From NCBI GenBank assembly GCA_037954325.1, contig JBBMNZ010000021.1:14352616-14416615 (forward strand): a stretch of DNA of 64,000 nucleotides, written 5' to 3'. Source of the DNA: Fistularia commersonii. Its lineage: Eukaryota > Chordata > Actinopteri > Syngnathiformes > Fistulariidae. Below the pieces are notes generated by a model. It made no database searches. It was not told where the DNA came from and saw only the letters and a list, made by a program, of their open reading frames with translations. A program made the translations under genes and the position numbers. This document shows, piece by piece, positions 23,401 through 35,026 of this stretch (its first letter is position 1; the number at the start of each line of letters is the position of its first letter).

Positions 23401-26400
23401 AGTGAGTAACCGAAGGAGGGGCTGTGACACTCTGCATGATTCAAGTTTTACTACATCAGCTCCCCTCACGTGCACGTCAGATTTGACCAACTGCGAGCAA
23501 AGCTATGGTTATCTGGTCTTGTGTGTATGTAAACACAGCCTGGCTGTAGACATGCTAAGTAGCGGCAGCAGTTGATCCTCATGTCTTAATTTGGGAGGGA
23601 CCTGAGAAGTCACATTGATGGATCTCTTGAATTTCAATTCCACCTTTTTGGAGATCTATTTTAGCATGCATATGGCATCTGTGCTACTATATACCTTGCT
23701 TTTAATGATCCGTCTAAGTCAGACACTGCCACAACCACCATTTGATCGTGAATTCACCTACGTTGCTGTTATTTTTGGATGAATAGGGCTAAACTGGAGG
23801 AGCGATATTAATTATATTAATAATTCTAATCCTATTTAATACTGTTGTTAAAAGCATAGTATGGGAATAATAACACATTAGAGTGAAAAGCATAATCAGA
23901 TGTACATCAACAAGGATACAGGCAATTTTATTTCTCCCCCTTGAGTTGTGATTGTTTTCACAACAGCAGTGTTTCCTGCCTCTGCAGACCACGGGACAAC
24001 AGAAGATACCGCTTTCTGTAAAGCACAGAGTAAGCAGGGGCCAGATCATTGACTGTTTGTTGTGAAAGCTGCTAGCTTTGGTTTGGTTGCTGCTGCCAGG
24101 AATCACCTTGTTTCAGTCTTAACAACATGTGCTCATCTTGAATTATTAGCGCTGCTCCAGCTTGTCTTTGTTTGACATATTTCACACTCTTGCTGACTCT
24201 TGAGTTGCTGCACATTACTTCCAGACTTTGCATGTCAAGTTCATAAGAAACAGACGGGTGAAGAATCAATTACCGTCACAATCACACAATCTTTTATCAT
24301 CGATTAAATACTCCCAGTGAGTCAGCCTTTATCCGTGTTTGACCTGTTACTCAGCTAACCAGTATCCAAGCAGCAACGGGCCATTTATTTTGAGCCGGGC
24401 TAAACTAATGTTAGCTACTCCAGAGAAAGTCCTGGAACAAATTAAATAGGGGGCTTTGGGCTTAGCTGGAGCCGGGGGTGGGAATTTGTGTTGCCTTATT
24501 AACCATTTTTATTCAATTGATGGCCTGACATCACATCCTCAGTGATTTCAGTTTGCTGTCAAAACATCAACCAGTGTTTGAATATTTTTGATTCGGTTAA
24601 TTTGAGGTAAGATCCAAAGCTGACATAACTAGATTAGAGGGGTTGGCTTATTCAGTTTCTACATGGAACGCTTGAAATCCACAAGCGGAGTGCAAACTGG
24701 TGACATGTTCATGAAATATATGTTTACAAATGGATGAAAATGCCCAGAGACAAGAACCACACCCCACAGTTTGACATATCAAACACACTATATCATAAAG
24801 GAGAGAGCGGGAGTGGTTTCATACTCAGAAGTGACTGGTTCCATCATTGAAATGAACACGAGGCGGGGCTACAGCTCATTTCTCAGAACTAACCATGATG
24901 GAAAAAATGTGTTTCAACGATATGGGTCCAAACTGAATCTTGGCAGCTGTCTAATCAACTGAAATGGTTGCGGTTTCAAGAATGTGGCTAGAAAAACATC
25001 CGCTGTCCATGACTTGGTTCCGATATTGCAAGAGACGGCGTACTCGGCTGAAAGCAGTGCTATTGTGTTATTGTTTACGTCACGTAAGTCAAATTCAGTT
25101 GACATTAAGGTCCACCAAGCCGTCGGACAACACCTCAATCTGCTACAGGTCACTGACTGTTGCTGCTGTTTACTTGTGCTGTTTTCTTGTGTACATTTAA
25201 AAGAAAGTAGCCCACAATTGAGCAAAGACTGGAAAATGGAAGTGTTGTATGTGACTGATACTAAAATCTGAAAATGGTGTAACATCCTCAGTCCATTCTG
25301 ATGGTCAGCATTTGGCCTGTGCAAATCCACTTTTATACAAAAAGAACAAAAAAGAAAAGCACCGCAGTATCGACCCTGTAATTCAAAGCTGCCGTGGAAA
25401 TTAACTGCTTTATGTCAAATGTTTTCGGACAAATTAAGATAAAGTAACAACCAAGCCTCATCAAATTTTACAGGAAACCTTATGGAGAGTAACCTCAGGC
25501 CTGTGCTGATAAAATTCTTGATTTTTGTGTTTCTGTAGATGCTTTGTTGGCGGACCTCGAGTCCACAACGTCCCACATTTCAAAGCGCCCACTGTTCCTG
25601 TCTGACGAGACGGCCTATTCAATCCCTGTCGGTTCTCAGACTCAGCCAGACATCTGCTCTTCCTCCCAAGTCTTACCCACTCCGTCTGAGCACGCCGTCA
25701 ACGGACTAGAAGAAGCAGAGGTAATTGCACCTGGACGTATTCTGCGCTTATCTCGGGTTTAAAGTTGAAAAATTACATCAACCATTATGCCATTTATGAC
25801 CATTTTAAAGTGGTACTCAACATACTTGATAACAATGGTACAGAGTCTTTTATCTCACCCCTTTCTAAATCCTGACCATGTTGACACACCCCTTGTCACC
25901 ACCTCGCCGCCGTGTCACAACGCATTAAAGGGCAGAGCATTCCAACCTATTCAACAATGCTTCGCCTGATATCCCCTCTTTTTTTCGCGATCCCCTCCAC
26001 TGTCGCGATGCTATTTCTTGTCTCTTATCTCCCAGCTAGTGGATACATTGATTTACATGCATTCAAATCCAAAAGCGTGTGGGCAGTGAGAGCTTCATCA
26101 TCTAAATTTTTTCTGCAGAAAGTTGGTTTACCGTTTATATAACTGACTTCTTAGATGTGTTTTCATTTGTGGGGAAATTGTCTGTTTTCCCGGTCCCCTT
26201 TCAGGTATTCCAAAGTCCCTTGTCAAGGGATCACGGCAGTCCGACCCAACCCCTCGGATTAGAGGACCACGTATACAGGTACACATTAGTTTGAAACTTA
26301 TTAAAAAGAAAACAAAGGTTTATTCTTAATTTACAAAAAGTTTTAGAGATTTACCATTACCATTATTGCCAACAAAACCATCCCTTGTGTACCATCCCTT

Positions 26401-29400
26401 GACCCCTAAGTTAAGATGAGTGACCATAAATCATAACGTGTTATATGATATATAATTTTAGCGTGTCTGTTCCTTAAAAGCTGAATAAGCATTACATTTA
26501 GATTTGTTTTTGTTTTTTTTATCGTACAGTTTCCCCGTTAAGCAGAAGGGTAGCGAGTCTTCAGCCGGTGACATGAACTCCTTGGGCAACAACCTGTCAG
26601 AGCTCGATCGCCTGCTGTTGGAGCTCAATGCTGTCCAGCAAAGCACCCCGGTTCCCCCGACTGAAGGTTCTCAAAACGTTTCCACTGAACTTACCCCTTT
26701 CTTTATGTTGGATAGAAATTGTCTTTGACGACCCAGATTCAGGTCAAAAATAACTAGCTTTATTTTTCCGACCTCAGAAGAAGTACCTCCGCCGCTTCCC
26801 GACAGCAGCACCATTCACAGTGTCCAGGAGAATGGTGTTTCTACTGCAGCTACGGTTGCTCCACCTACCTTGGAGAAGCCCAAGCGCAGTGCTGCTGCAA
26901 GGGGAATAGAAGATGTACGACCCAGTGTCGAGAGCCTCCTCGATGAGCTGGAGACTTCCGCGCCCTCATCTGTGTAAATGACAATCCGCTATACTGATTA
27001 TGACATTCATTCTGTTTGTTCTGCTATAAGCTAAGGTAGAGCGCTATTTGGCTTCATAGTCATTTTAATTTATTCTATAATTTGATCCTGTAGTCCAACT
27101 TCGTTGTTGGTGTCAGATGAACAAACTGATGGACAAGAGCAAACACCAATCAATGCCAGGATGTCCGCCTCCTCTGCCACCAGAGAACTGGATGAGCTAA
27201 TGGCCTCGCTGTCTGACTTCAAAGTGCAAAGCAATGTGAGTATTTCTCAGTATGAGCGGAAGTTTGGAGATTTGATGACACGCAGAACGTTCGTTTGTTT
27301 CACCCATCTGTCACTGCACACATTGATATTGCGAATATGCAACGGAGCAGGATAAGGATTGGTTCACGCGTTTCCTGGAACCGTGTTACTTTTTGGTTGT
27401 CCTGGTAATTTGGAAACCTCAATTTTCTAATTTTCTTGAATTCAGCCCCTGCTCAGCTTTGTGCGAAATGTCATTGTTTTCCTACATTTATTCTGAATGT
27501 TAATTTCTTGGTCTCTTGTTTTTTGTTCTTCTACCACTTTGTTTGTCTTGTGTTTTGATGTACATTGCCTCCACATCATTGCACACAACACAGTCTGACT
27601 CTCATTTGTCAATGAATCAGGAAGTATTGGACCCCTTGCCGGTTACTAGTTCCACAATTGTTAATGGACTAAGCGCAGCACCGCCTACGAGTCCTCCTAT
27701 AGATTCCTCAGTGGATATTAATTTACCATCTGGTTACACAACACCGTCCTGTACCCCTCTTCCCTTGGAACTTCACATAGATGAAGATGGCTGTTCACCC
27801 CCTACATATTCAACCTCTTCCACTGTTGAGATCGTACAATCGAAGAGTCTTGAGTCCTCTCAACAGAAAACTAATGACAGTGAAATCATCTGTGAGGTCT
27901 CTCAAGTAGATAGTATTTGTATCACCAGTACCCAAAAGCATTCTTCTGAAACTGGAGCGGACAGCGCAACAATCACCGCCGTCACCGAAGTTACAACTAG
28001 TAAAAGCATCAGTCCGTCTGAAAAGAGCTCTAGTCCGGTTACCATTGGTAGAAGTGTAAGTCCAGCTCCTGATGACTGGAGCCCCAGCTCTCTGGTCCTT
28101 TCCGAAACCACCGATACCATTTCTAAAACCTCCACTCCCGTTCCTGATGCAAAAACCACCAGTCCAACTAGCATCAAATACTCGAGTCAGAGTCAGTCTT
28201 CTAAAGTTCCAAGCCCGGAAATTCACAGAAACAAGGATAGTCCGGTGACGCTGCCAGCCACCGAAGAAACATTGCCAAAAAGTGCTTGCCCAGTAGCAGT
28301 TCCAAGAATCTCAAGTCCCATTACAGTGCCAAAGAGCCCTAGTCCAGAAAAAGTTCCCAACAGTGGTAGTCCATTGTTAATTCCAAAACTTTCAAGTCCA
28401 ATTCCAAAGAATACAACTCCTGTGACAGTTCCTAGTGTCTCCAACCATCCAACTGCATCAAAGAGTTTTAGTCCAGAAGCAGCCTTGAAGAATGATGAAT
28501 ACTTATTAGGTCCTCAGAAGATTTCAAGTCCAGTAGCAATTCTAAAGACTGAGAACGTTGCTCCTAAGAGTCCTTCCGTACTCAAAAAAACATACACATT
28601 TGCAGGCACCGGTAGTCCGAGAGCTTCTCCAGTTTCAGTTGCAGCTCTACCATCGGAGGGCTCGTCTCTCCCTCACACGCAAAAGCTGGGAGGCGAAGTA
28701 CTGGACATTACATGGCCATGCAGAGAGCCTTTATTGGATAATGCTTTAGACAAGCTCTTAGCCCCGGAGTTCCTCCAGAGAGATGAGAACCATCCCCCTT
28801 CCTCTGTCATGCCTGGAGATGAAGACAGGCCTTGGGAGGACGAGGAAGGATTCTCCCTTAATTTTAGCCGCGAGGGAACCCTGACACCCATGACTGAGTC
28901 CAGCTGGATGGACGAGTGTTTCACCCCCTCCACCTGCCCTGGGACACCAGATGCAATGCTGGACCTGCCCACACAGCAGCCATCTGCTGTTGAGCGACTA
29001 TCAGCTTCTGGCCAAGTAGGAACCAAATCTCAGCTTGTCTCCCCAAATAAGCCTGTGCGATGCCGGAGAGGCTTTGGGACCCCATGCGGCCTGTCTATTT
29101 TTCTCACCATTTAGCTTCAGATCTTGATTATCTTTGACAGTAATGGTCAGATGATTGTTCAAGCAGAACGTAGTCTCAAGCTCCAGCAAAAAGCTTATTT
29201 TGGGAGAGTAAGCTTCTGCAGATACCGGGGGAGCTGTGAAGATTACGGTGTCTCTGCAAAGAGACGTTCGCTCATAGGTGGTGTGATGCATGTTGTGTCA
29301 TTGCATAGTTATTACGAAATGTCTCAAGGGAGACAACTGCCTGGAGACACTCCTCGTGGCTGATTTTGAGTTTCTCCAGGAGGATGTCCACGCACGTTTC

Positions 29401-32400
29401 GACTTGCTCCCGCCAACATTGCTTTGCCAAACACAAAACCTCCCTGTTGTCACGTATACAAGTAAACAGTGAGTTTTAAACGTCCGACAGCAGCCTCTTT
29501 ACATAGACAGTTTGAAGGCTGCTAACACGTAGCACCGCTTTGCTGTTGCAGAGGTGCTCGGACGTAGAGCGGTCGCTGACAGAATGTTTGTTTCGATCAG
29601 CGGAATCCTTCAAGTGTAGCGACGATACTCTGATTGCGAAATTTGCTTTTCGAAGTGAAGTTGTGTCAAACAGCCATTTTAAGCGGCTTTTGCTTAACTG
29701 CTTTTTACAACCATGAGATAAGAAAAAGTGTGAGGGGATTTACAAGGGATTTACTATGATCTTGTGCGGCCTGAGTTGAAAAGTTGCCATGTGAGACAAC
29801 ATAACAAGGCTCTATAGATTCTAGCCAAATTCTGTCTGTCTTGTTCACGAAAATAAGAACCTGAACATCAGACGCACCCAAGAACCTTGTTTGTTCATTC
29901 GTTGCCCTTCCTTTGCCACGTGCAGCCTCATGTGCAAGCATGTTGTGATAGTTTGATAAGCCCATCGTCCAGCATGTTTTGCCACCGATGCCCTGAGTTT
30001 TCATTGGACTTGGGAGTAGAGAGTGATTTGTTTTCCGAGACGACCGAATCTGATTTGTGAGTGCCTGGCATTATTGTGTTGCATTTTGGTGGTTTTTGAA
30101 TGCCCTCCCCTCTGCCTGGCCTTCCTTGCATTTGCATTCCCTCATGGATTTGTTGATAGATGGCTCAAACTGGGTTTCCCACACCTCCTTATCCACTCTC
30201 CAGCTCAAGTCTGTTATACGTCGCACCAAAGAGACCTCCAATGTGCATCCGATGTACAGGGACGGGCTGACGCGGCGTAAAATGGGACCTGTTATTGTAA
30301 ATAAGAGCAATTCACAAGACAGACTCATTGAAGAGCTGCAGGGGAAACTGGGAATCGGTCGAGTAGAGCGCCGACGTAAGCAACAGCCGGACGATTGGTT
30401 GACCGAGGGAGTCATCGTGATGTCAAACCCACAGCGAACACGGGAGGAAAGGTCCTTGCCACCTGTGGATAAGGTAGAGATTGGAGGCATGCTGCAGAAG
30501 TAGTGGTGTCCTGATGGTGATCGAGGAGCCTTTTTTAACCAGGAACTGGCTAGCATTTGTCCCCGAGTGAAGTGCCTAATGTTAAAAAGGTTTAATTTCC
30601 ATTCTGTAATATTACATTTGGCAGTCACTTTTAAGTTTTTGGTACTGATTCCGTATCTACTCGCAGAGTCTTCCTTTCTCCGTTATTTCCTTTTGCCTAT
30701 CCTCACCTCTTTGCTCTTCTTTGGATGCTGTTGGCTTTCTCCTTCCCTTCTCCAGATCATCCTCCCTCCAGAATCACCTGCCCCCCAGAGAAAAGTCCTC
30801 CCCCCTCCGCAGTCCCCTCCAGCACCCAAAAAGCTGCCGGCAGTAAAGCAGACCCCCCCGCCGCTCCCTCCTCCCCCTCCGACCCCGCCGCCGCCCCGAG
30901 AACCTACCCCTCCGCCTCCCAAGGAGCCCACTCCTCCACCAAGGGAGCCCACTCCTCCGCCGAAGGAGCCCACCCCTCCGCCGAGGGAGCCCACCCCTCC
31001 GCCGAGGGAGCCCACTCCCCCCCCTGTCCGGCCCCCTCCATCGCCGAGCCCCCCTCCCAAGCCTGTCACACCCCCTCCTCCTCCTCCTCCTCCTCCTCCT
31101 CCTCCGCCCAAGGCCTTTGTGTCCGTGGGTTGTCAGACAGAGTACGACCCCATCTTCTCACCAATGCAGGCATGGATCACCTTTCTTCTCCCCCTCACAC
31201 CCTCCCTGTGTGTTTCTGCGCTCCGTGTCCCGTCAGACCCCCTCCTCGGGCTCCGCTCCGCGTCGCCGAAGCCTATTATACGGCTTTGTTTCAATCGGTT
31301 GTTCCTCTTTGTGGTCATTAGGACTCTTGAGTTCTTCCTGTGGTCGAGCGAGGCAAGTTTCTGAGTGCTGTTGACGCAGAGACAAGATGTGCTGAGCCCC
31401 TTTTCTAATTCTGACATGTGACGGCGTCGCGAGTCGCGCGCTCGGAGTAGACGGGAGAGTTTTAAGAGCTCGGAGACAAGACGAGTGGCCCCTCGCATTC
31501 CTGTCACACTCAGCCTGTGAGGCCCCACATTGCACCTGAAACCTAATCTAACATTTGACAGCACACTTGTTTCACAGTGCCCTACTCTTATTTCTTCTTG
31601 TTTGCGCAGCACTTTGATGGAAATCGCTGAATAAATACATTTATTATTATTATCGTTACTTATCGGCACACACGCGTGCTTGCATAAACATCACGTCCAT
31701 CCCACAGGACCCTCATCATCATGTTCAACTACATATCATGTGGTTTTGGTGAAGCCTTAAAGAAGTTTACACATGTGGGACTGACTGGAGATTCCATTAT
31801 TTATCTATAATCAGGAAGCTGCGATAGTCAACCAGTGAAAAGCTGTAAAAACAAAATGTCTGCGAAGTGAAATAGGATTGATTGCGAACCCATTTTCTCA
31901 TGTTCAACACATTCGTGGTTGCACTCAAGCTTTGCATTCTCTCTGATTCTCAGCCTTGGCTGAAGCATTTCCCCAGAATACAGAGAATTCCACCAGACAC
32001 ACTCAAATGCAGGTGTCATTTTCTCTCTCATCCACTCAGACCCACGTACTCAGAGGGTCTGAGTGGATAAAAGTGGTTGAAAACATTCAATGAAAATGTA
32101 GAGTACTCTAATGGTCTGCATGTTCTCTCCTTCATATTGCTTTTCCTTGAACCGCTGTATTCTATGCAGTTCTGTCCATCCAACAAGAGGTATACGGTAT
32201 ACAGATGTTTCTGTGAATCAGAAAGTCAGCCATTTAGATTATTGTTAAATCTCAATTGAATGTTTTCATTGGTTTTCAGTTGTGAGGTAAGTAACGGATT
32301 GGGTTTCTCTGCAAACGGATCAGTTAAACTTACACATAAAGTGATCGTTTTGTCAACTCGTATTTCCAAATAGCGTCGCGATCTCATTTCGCTCGTCCAT

Positions 32401-35026
32401 CCCTGGTCAGATGCAGTCCCAGGGAAAGACCTCGCCCACCAGTCCGCCCAAACCGGCCAACAAACTGGACAACATGTTGGGAAGCCTTCAGTCGGACCTG
32501 AACAGACTGGGAGTCCAGACCGTGGCTAAAGGTGTCTGTGGCGCCTGCAAGAAACCCATCGTCGGACAGGTGAGCGTCTTCACGATCTTTGCACATGAAA
32601 AAGTTTTGCACGCGTGCAATTTAAGCAACAATGATATTCTTCATATGTGGCATAGCAATATGTAAAATCAAAGTAAATCATTTTTTCAAAAAAAAAAAAA
32701 AAAAAAAAAAAAACCCAATCGGCTTAAGAGAATCATATTACCATTTTTTTAATCGAGGGTGCGGTTAAAGGACAGTCGCAGATCTAAATTAAATTTTTGA
32801 CGTCAAAACTGGGACGTCCACTGTCAGCTCATTTTTCCGGGAAATTAGGTTAGCGCTGACCGAGTCAGCGGTAATAATAATTCCACCAGTAATTGGAAAA
32901 ATGTAAAAGACTCGGGGGTTCTATCCTTTTACTTCCTGGTAAGAAAAAGAGAACGCTGGTAGACTGGTACGACTTCTTCACTGCCGTTCTGTCAATGAGA
33001 AATGTTCACCAGCAGCCCTGCAGCGTTGAATGGGGGGGGACAGGAAATCTCCTGCGGTTTGGGAACATTTCAATTAAAAATGATTTAAACCATGATTTAT
33101 TTCACTATCCTACACGTGCAGAGCTCTGTTGATTTTCCTTTTTTTTTTTTTTCTCCCCTCTCCTGAGCTAGCCCACCCCCCTCCCTTTGCAGCTCATTGC
33201 AATTTAATCTCGCTCCGTGCCCCAATTTCAGGTGGTGACTGCCATGGGCAGAACTTGGCATCCGGAGCACTTTGTGTGCACCCACTGCCAGGACGAGATC
33301 GGCTCCAGGAACTTCTTTGAGCGTGACGGGTCGCCGTACTGCGAGAAAGACTATCACAACTTGTTCTCGCCCCGATGCCACTACTGTAACGGACCCATAC
33401 TGGACGTAAGTAATGCATACGCAACTAACACACGCACACACCAGCAGGAACAGTACACTAGAAATAGTTATATTTATTCATAACCTGATGGATTAAGGGC
33501 ATTACTGAATACATTGCCTCCGTAATAGTATTCAGAAGATTTCTGGCTTTCTTATGTGCAGGAGACTCAATTTCCTGTTTCCTTGTGCCCACAGGCAGTC
33601 TCGTGTTCATATCACTGCTTTACCACTGTCTGCTCTCACCGTGTCAGCAATCAGTTTAATCCTCATGGTTGCACGCTTACCCGACACACACACACAAACA
33701 CACACACTGAGCGTAGGCTTTGAAGGAAGCTAGACAGCGGTATCCCTACCGGGGTTTTTAAAATGTCATAGACATATGAGTGCTTAGTTAAAACCATCCT
33801 ACCTGCATAATGCTAGACTGTCATCCAGCATGTCAGCAGCTTATGTGTGATGCTGGTGGTATTTTAGTGTTTTTATTCCATAGTTTGTGAACAGAAACAG
33901 CAATTGCTTTTTGTTGTAAACGGGCATTCTACAGCGGTCCGTTAAGACTTGTTATTTTGGGACCGATGCTTCAGAATCATCTGTCCAGTGGAAAATGTTA
34001 AACCGTGCTTCAGGCGGAAGCTGTTCGTACTGGCGGACGCGGAAAACGCGAGCCAACGGTCACAGCATCCCCGCACTTCATCGCTGCCTCTGTGGTCTTT
34101 GCCTGCCCTCTCCTGGCCTCGAAAAGGCCACTGCACTAGTCGGTTCCTAATGGATGGTGTACGACGTTCGATCAATGAATCATTCATTTCTCCAGGCGGC
34201 TCATCATTAGCGACCAGGAAACTGTCTGATGGTGAATTCAAATGCGCTAAATCCGAATACCTGCAGCGACTAATCGGGTTTGTGTCGCAAGACTGAATGT
34301 GTGATCCTTTTCTTTGTTCAACAGAAAGTCGTCACTGCTTTGGACAAGACTTGGCATCCTGAGCACTTCTTCTGTGCCCATTGTGGCGCCTTCTTCGGAC
34401 CGGAAGGTATCTATCATTATACTTGTCGAAACACGCGGCGCGTCGCACAAGTCGAACAGGAATCATCGCACGAGTTTTGTGAGAGGTTTTGACCGCGCGG
34501 CTTGACCCTCCCCGCCAGGTTTCCACGAGAAGGACGGCAAGGCGTACTGCAGGAAGGACTACTATGAAATTTTTGCTCCCAAGTGTGGTGGTTGTGCCAG
34601 AGCGATCCTGCAGGACTACATCACCGCCCTCAACGCTCTGTGGCATCCCGAATGCTTTGTCTGCAGGGTGAGACGCCGTAGTGAGGATTTCAAACGCAAA
34701 GAGATCCCCGCCCTTTTGCGACGGCCTCCTCAATCTGCTCTTTCCTCTTCTATTTCCAGGAGTGCTTCACGCCGTTCTTAAACGGCAGCTTCTTCGACCA
34801 CGACGGCCAGCCGTACTGCGAGTCACACTACCACGAGCAGCGCGGCTCGCTGTGCGCCGGCTGCCGGAAGGCCATCACCGGCCGCTGCATCACCGCCATG
34901 GGCAAGAAGTTTCACCCGGAACATTTTGCGTGCGCGTTCTGCCTCAAGCTGCTCAACAAGGGCACCTTCAAGGAGCAAAACGACAAACCCTACTGCCACG
35001 TCTGTTTCACCAAGCTCTTCAGTTAG
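9142..35026 (+). CDS. pxn: Paxillin, focal-adhesion adaptor
   Basis: Core coding exons: 9142-9154, 25539-25720, 26205-26278, 26530-26666, 26778-26973, 27094-27235, 32411-32569, 33232-33405, 34325-34406, 34519-34667 and 34760-35026 (TAG). All phases join, giving 524 residues; human alpha paxillin has 557. Paxillin links integrins to FAK, vinculin, CRK and other partners at focal adhesions. LD motifs are LD1 LDALLADLEST (residues 4-14), LD2 LSELDRLLLEL, LD3 VESLLDELE, LD4 ELDELMASLSDF and LD5 LDNMLGSLQSDL. Four LIM zinc domains follow, starting at CGACKKP. Tyr31 (AYSIP) and a Tyr118-equivalent (HVYSFP, about residue 89) are YxxP CRK-binding sites. The start is a 13-base exon, MENL + D, comparable to human MDDLD. 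Three further in-frame exons between the sixth and seventh exons (annotated separately) would give about 1,226 residues. The a/b paralogue is undetermined. Confidence 0.95.
9417..9485. repeat. (GT)n microsatellite, 69 bp
   Basis: Perfect GT dinucleotide run just inside pxn intron 1, about 260 bases after the first exon. Confidence 0.97.
14397..14435. repeat. (CA)n microsatellite, 39 bp
   Basis: Perfect CA dinucleotide run in pxn intron 1. Confidence 0.95.
15082..15119. repeat. Perfect 17-bp inverted repeat with 4-base loop
   Basis: ATGAAACATCTCAATTG (15082-15098), loop GAAT, then its exact reverse complement (15103-15119). It is deep in pxn intron 1. There is no flanking transposon signature. 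Confidence 0.9.
27594..29015 (+). CDS. pxn: pxn alternative exon: Ser/Thr/Pro-rich insert (474 codons)
   Basis: The acceptor is CACAG at 27593. The frame stays open for 474 codons to a donor CAA|GTAGGA at 29016; both ends are phase 0, so the exon can be included or skipped. The peptide is low complexity with many SP sites in loosely repeated units (SSPITVPKSPSPEKVP, SPVAVPRISSPI). The last 120 residues are more ordinary and acidic (DEDRPWEDEEGFSLNFSREGTLTPMTESSWMD is split here: DEDRPWEDEEGFSLNF then SREGTLTPMTESSWMD). If included it sits between LD4 and LD5. If the donor is ignored the frame stops at 29114 and would give a LIM-less protein. Splicing is inferred from frame and sites only. Confidence 0.75.
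30204..30473 (+). CDS. pxn: pxn alternative exon: conserved-looking basic segment (90 codons)
   Basis: The acceptor is CTCCAG at 30203 and the donor AAG|GTAGAG at 30474; both boundaries are phase 0. The sequence is not low complexity (VIRRTKETSNVHPMYRDG, SQDRLIEELQGKLGIGR, DDWLTEGVIVMSNPQR). It has a short helix-forming DRLIEELQGKL segment, so it looks constrained. I believe long paxillin isoforms of other vertebrates have a similar block, but cannot check. Reading through the donor adds VEIGGMLQK and a stop at 30503. Confidence 0.7.
30756..31169 (+). CDS. pxn: pxn alternative exon: proline-rich segment (138 codons)
   Basis: The acceptor CTCCAG at 30755 is phase 0 and joins the preceding exon as DK|IILPPESPAPQRK. 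It contains polyproline runs and about seven tandem PPPREPT/PPPKEPT units, ending in FVSVGCQTEYDPIFSPMQ. The best phase-0 end is CAG|GCATGG at 31170, a non-canonical GC donor. A GT donor at TCC|GTGGGT (31127) would also keep frame but would drop the GCQTEYDPIF tail. Likely SH3/profilin-type ligand sequence, by composition only. Confidence 0.6.
30900..31030 (+). repeat. In-frame minisatellite encoding PPPREPT units
   Basis: Tandem units of about 18-21 bases of the form CCTCCGCCGAGGGAGCCCAC inside the proline-rich pxn exon. They are followed by a (CCT)n run at about 31073-31108 encoding a polyproline stretch. Length variation between alleles is likely. Confidence 0.85.
31170..32410 (+). other. 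pxn intron before the LD5 exon
   Basis: No exon seen. It contains a perfect 14-bp inverted repeat at 32030-32068. The frame continuing from the proline-rich exon ends at 31364. Confidence 0.6.
32030..32068. repeat. Perfect 14-bp inverted repeat, 11-base loop
   Basis: ATCCACTCAGACCC (32030-32043) and its exact complement GGGTCTGAGTGGAT (32055-32068) in a pxn intron, about 340 bases before the LD5 exon. Confidence 0.9.

Larger units (their letters stand above)
9155..25538 (+). other. pxn intron 1 (16.4 kb), no other gene seen
   Basis: It runs from the donor GTAAGT at 9155 to the acceptor TGTAG at 25538. I read it on both strands and found no exon chain, tRNA or recognisable coding element. 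Open frames here are short and lack splice context. It holds a (GT)n run (9417-9485), a (CA)n run (14397-14435), a 20-base G run (19649-19668), a 22-base A run (20932-20953), a poly-T run near 22736-22754 and a perfect 17-bp hairpin at 15082-15119. Its repeat density is clearly lower than in the spacers at 2.7-8.7 kb, which is compatible with regulatory content, but no element can be named. Confidence 0.75.

Noticed and set aside
27516..27593. N-terminal part of the long open frame before the Ser/Pro exon
   Set aside because: Hydrophobic intron-like reading upstream of the acceptor at 27593; the exon begins after it.
30683..31111. Antisense open frame coding a glycine-rich protein
   Set aside because: It is the mirror of the proline-rich pxn exon. 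The bias comes from CCN/GGN codons and there is no start context or splice support.
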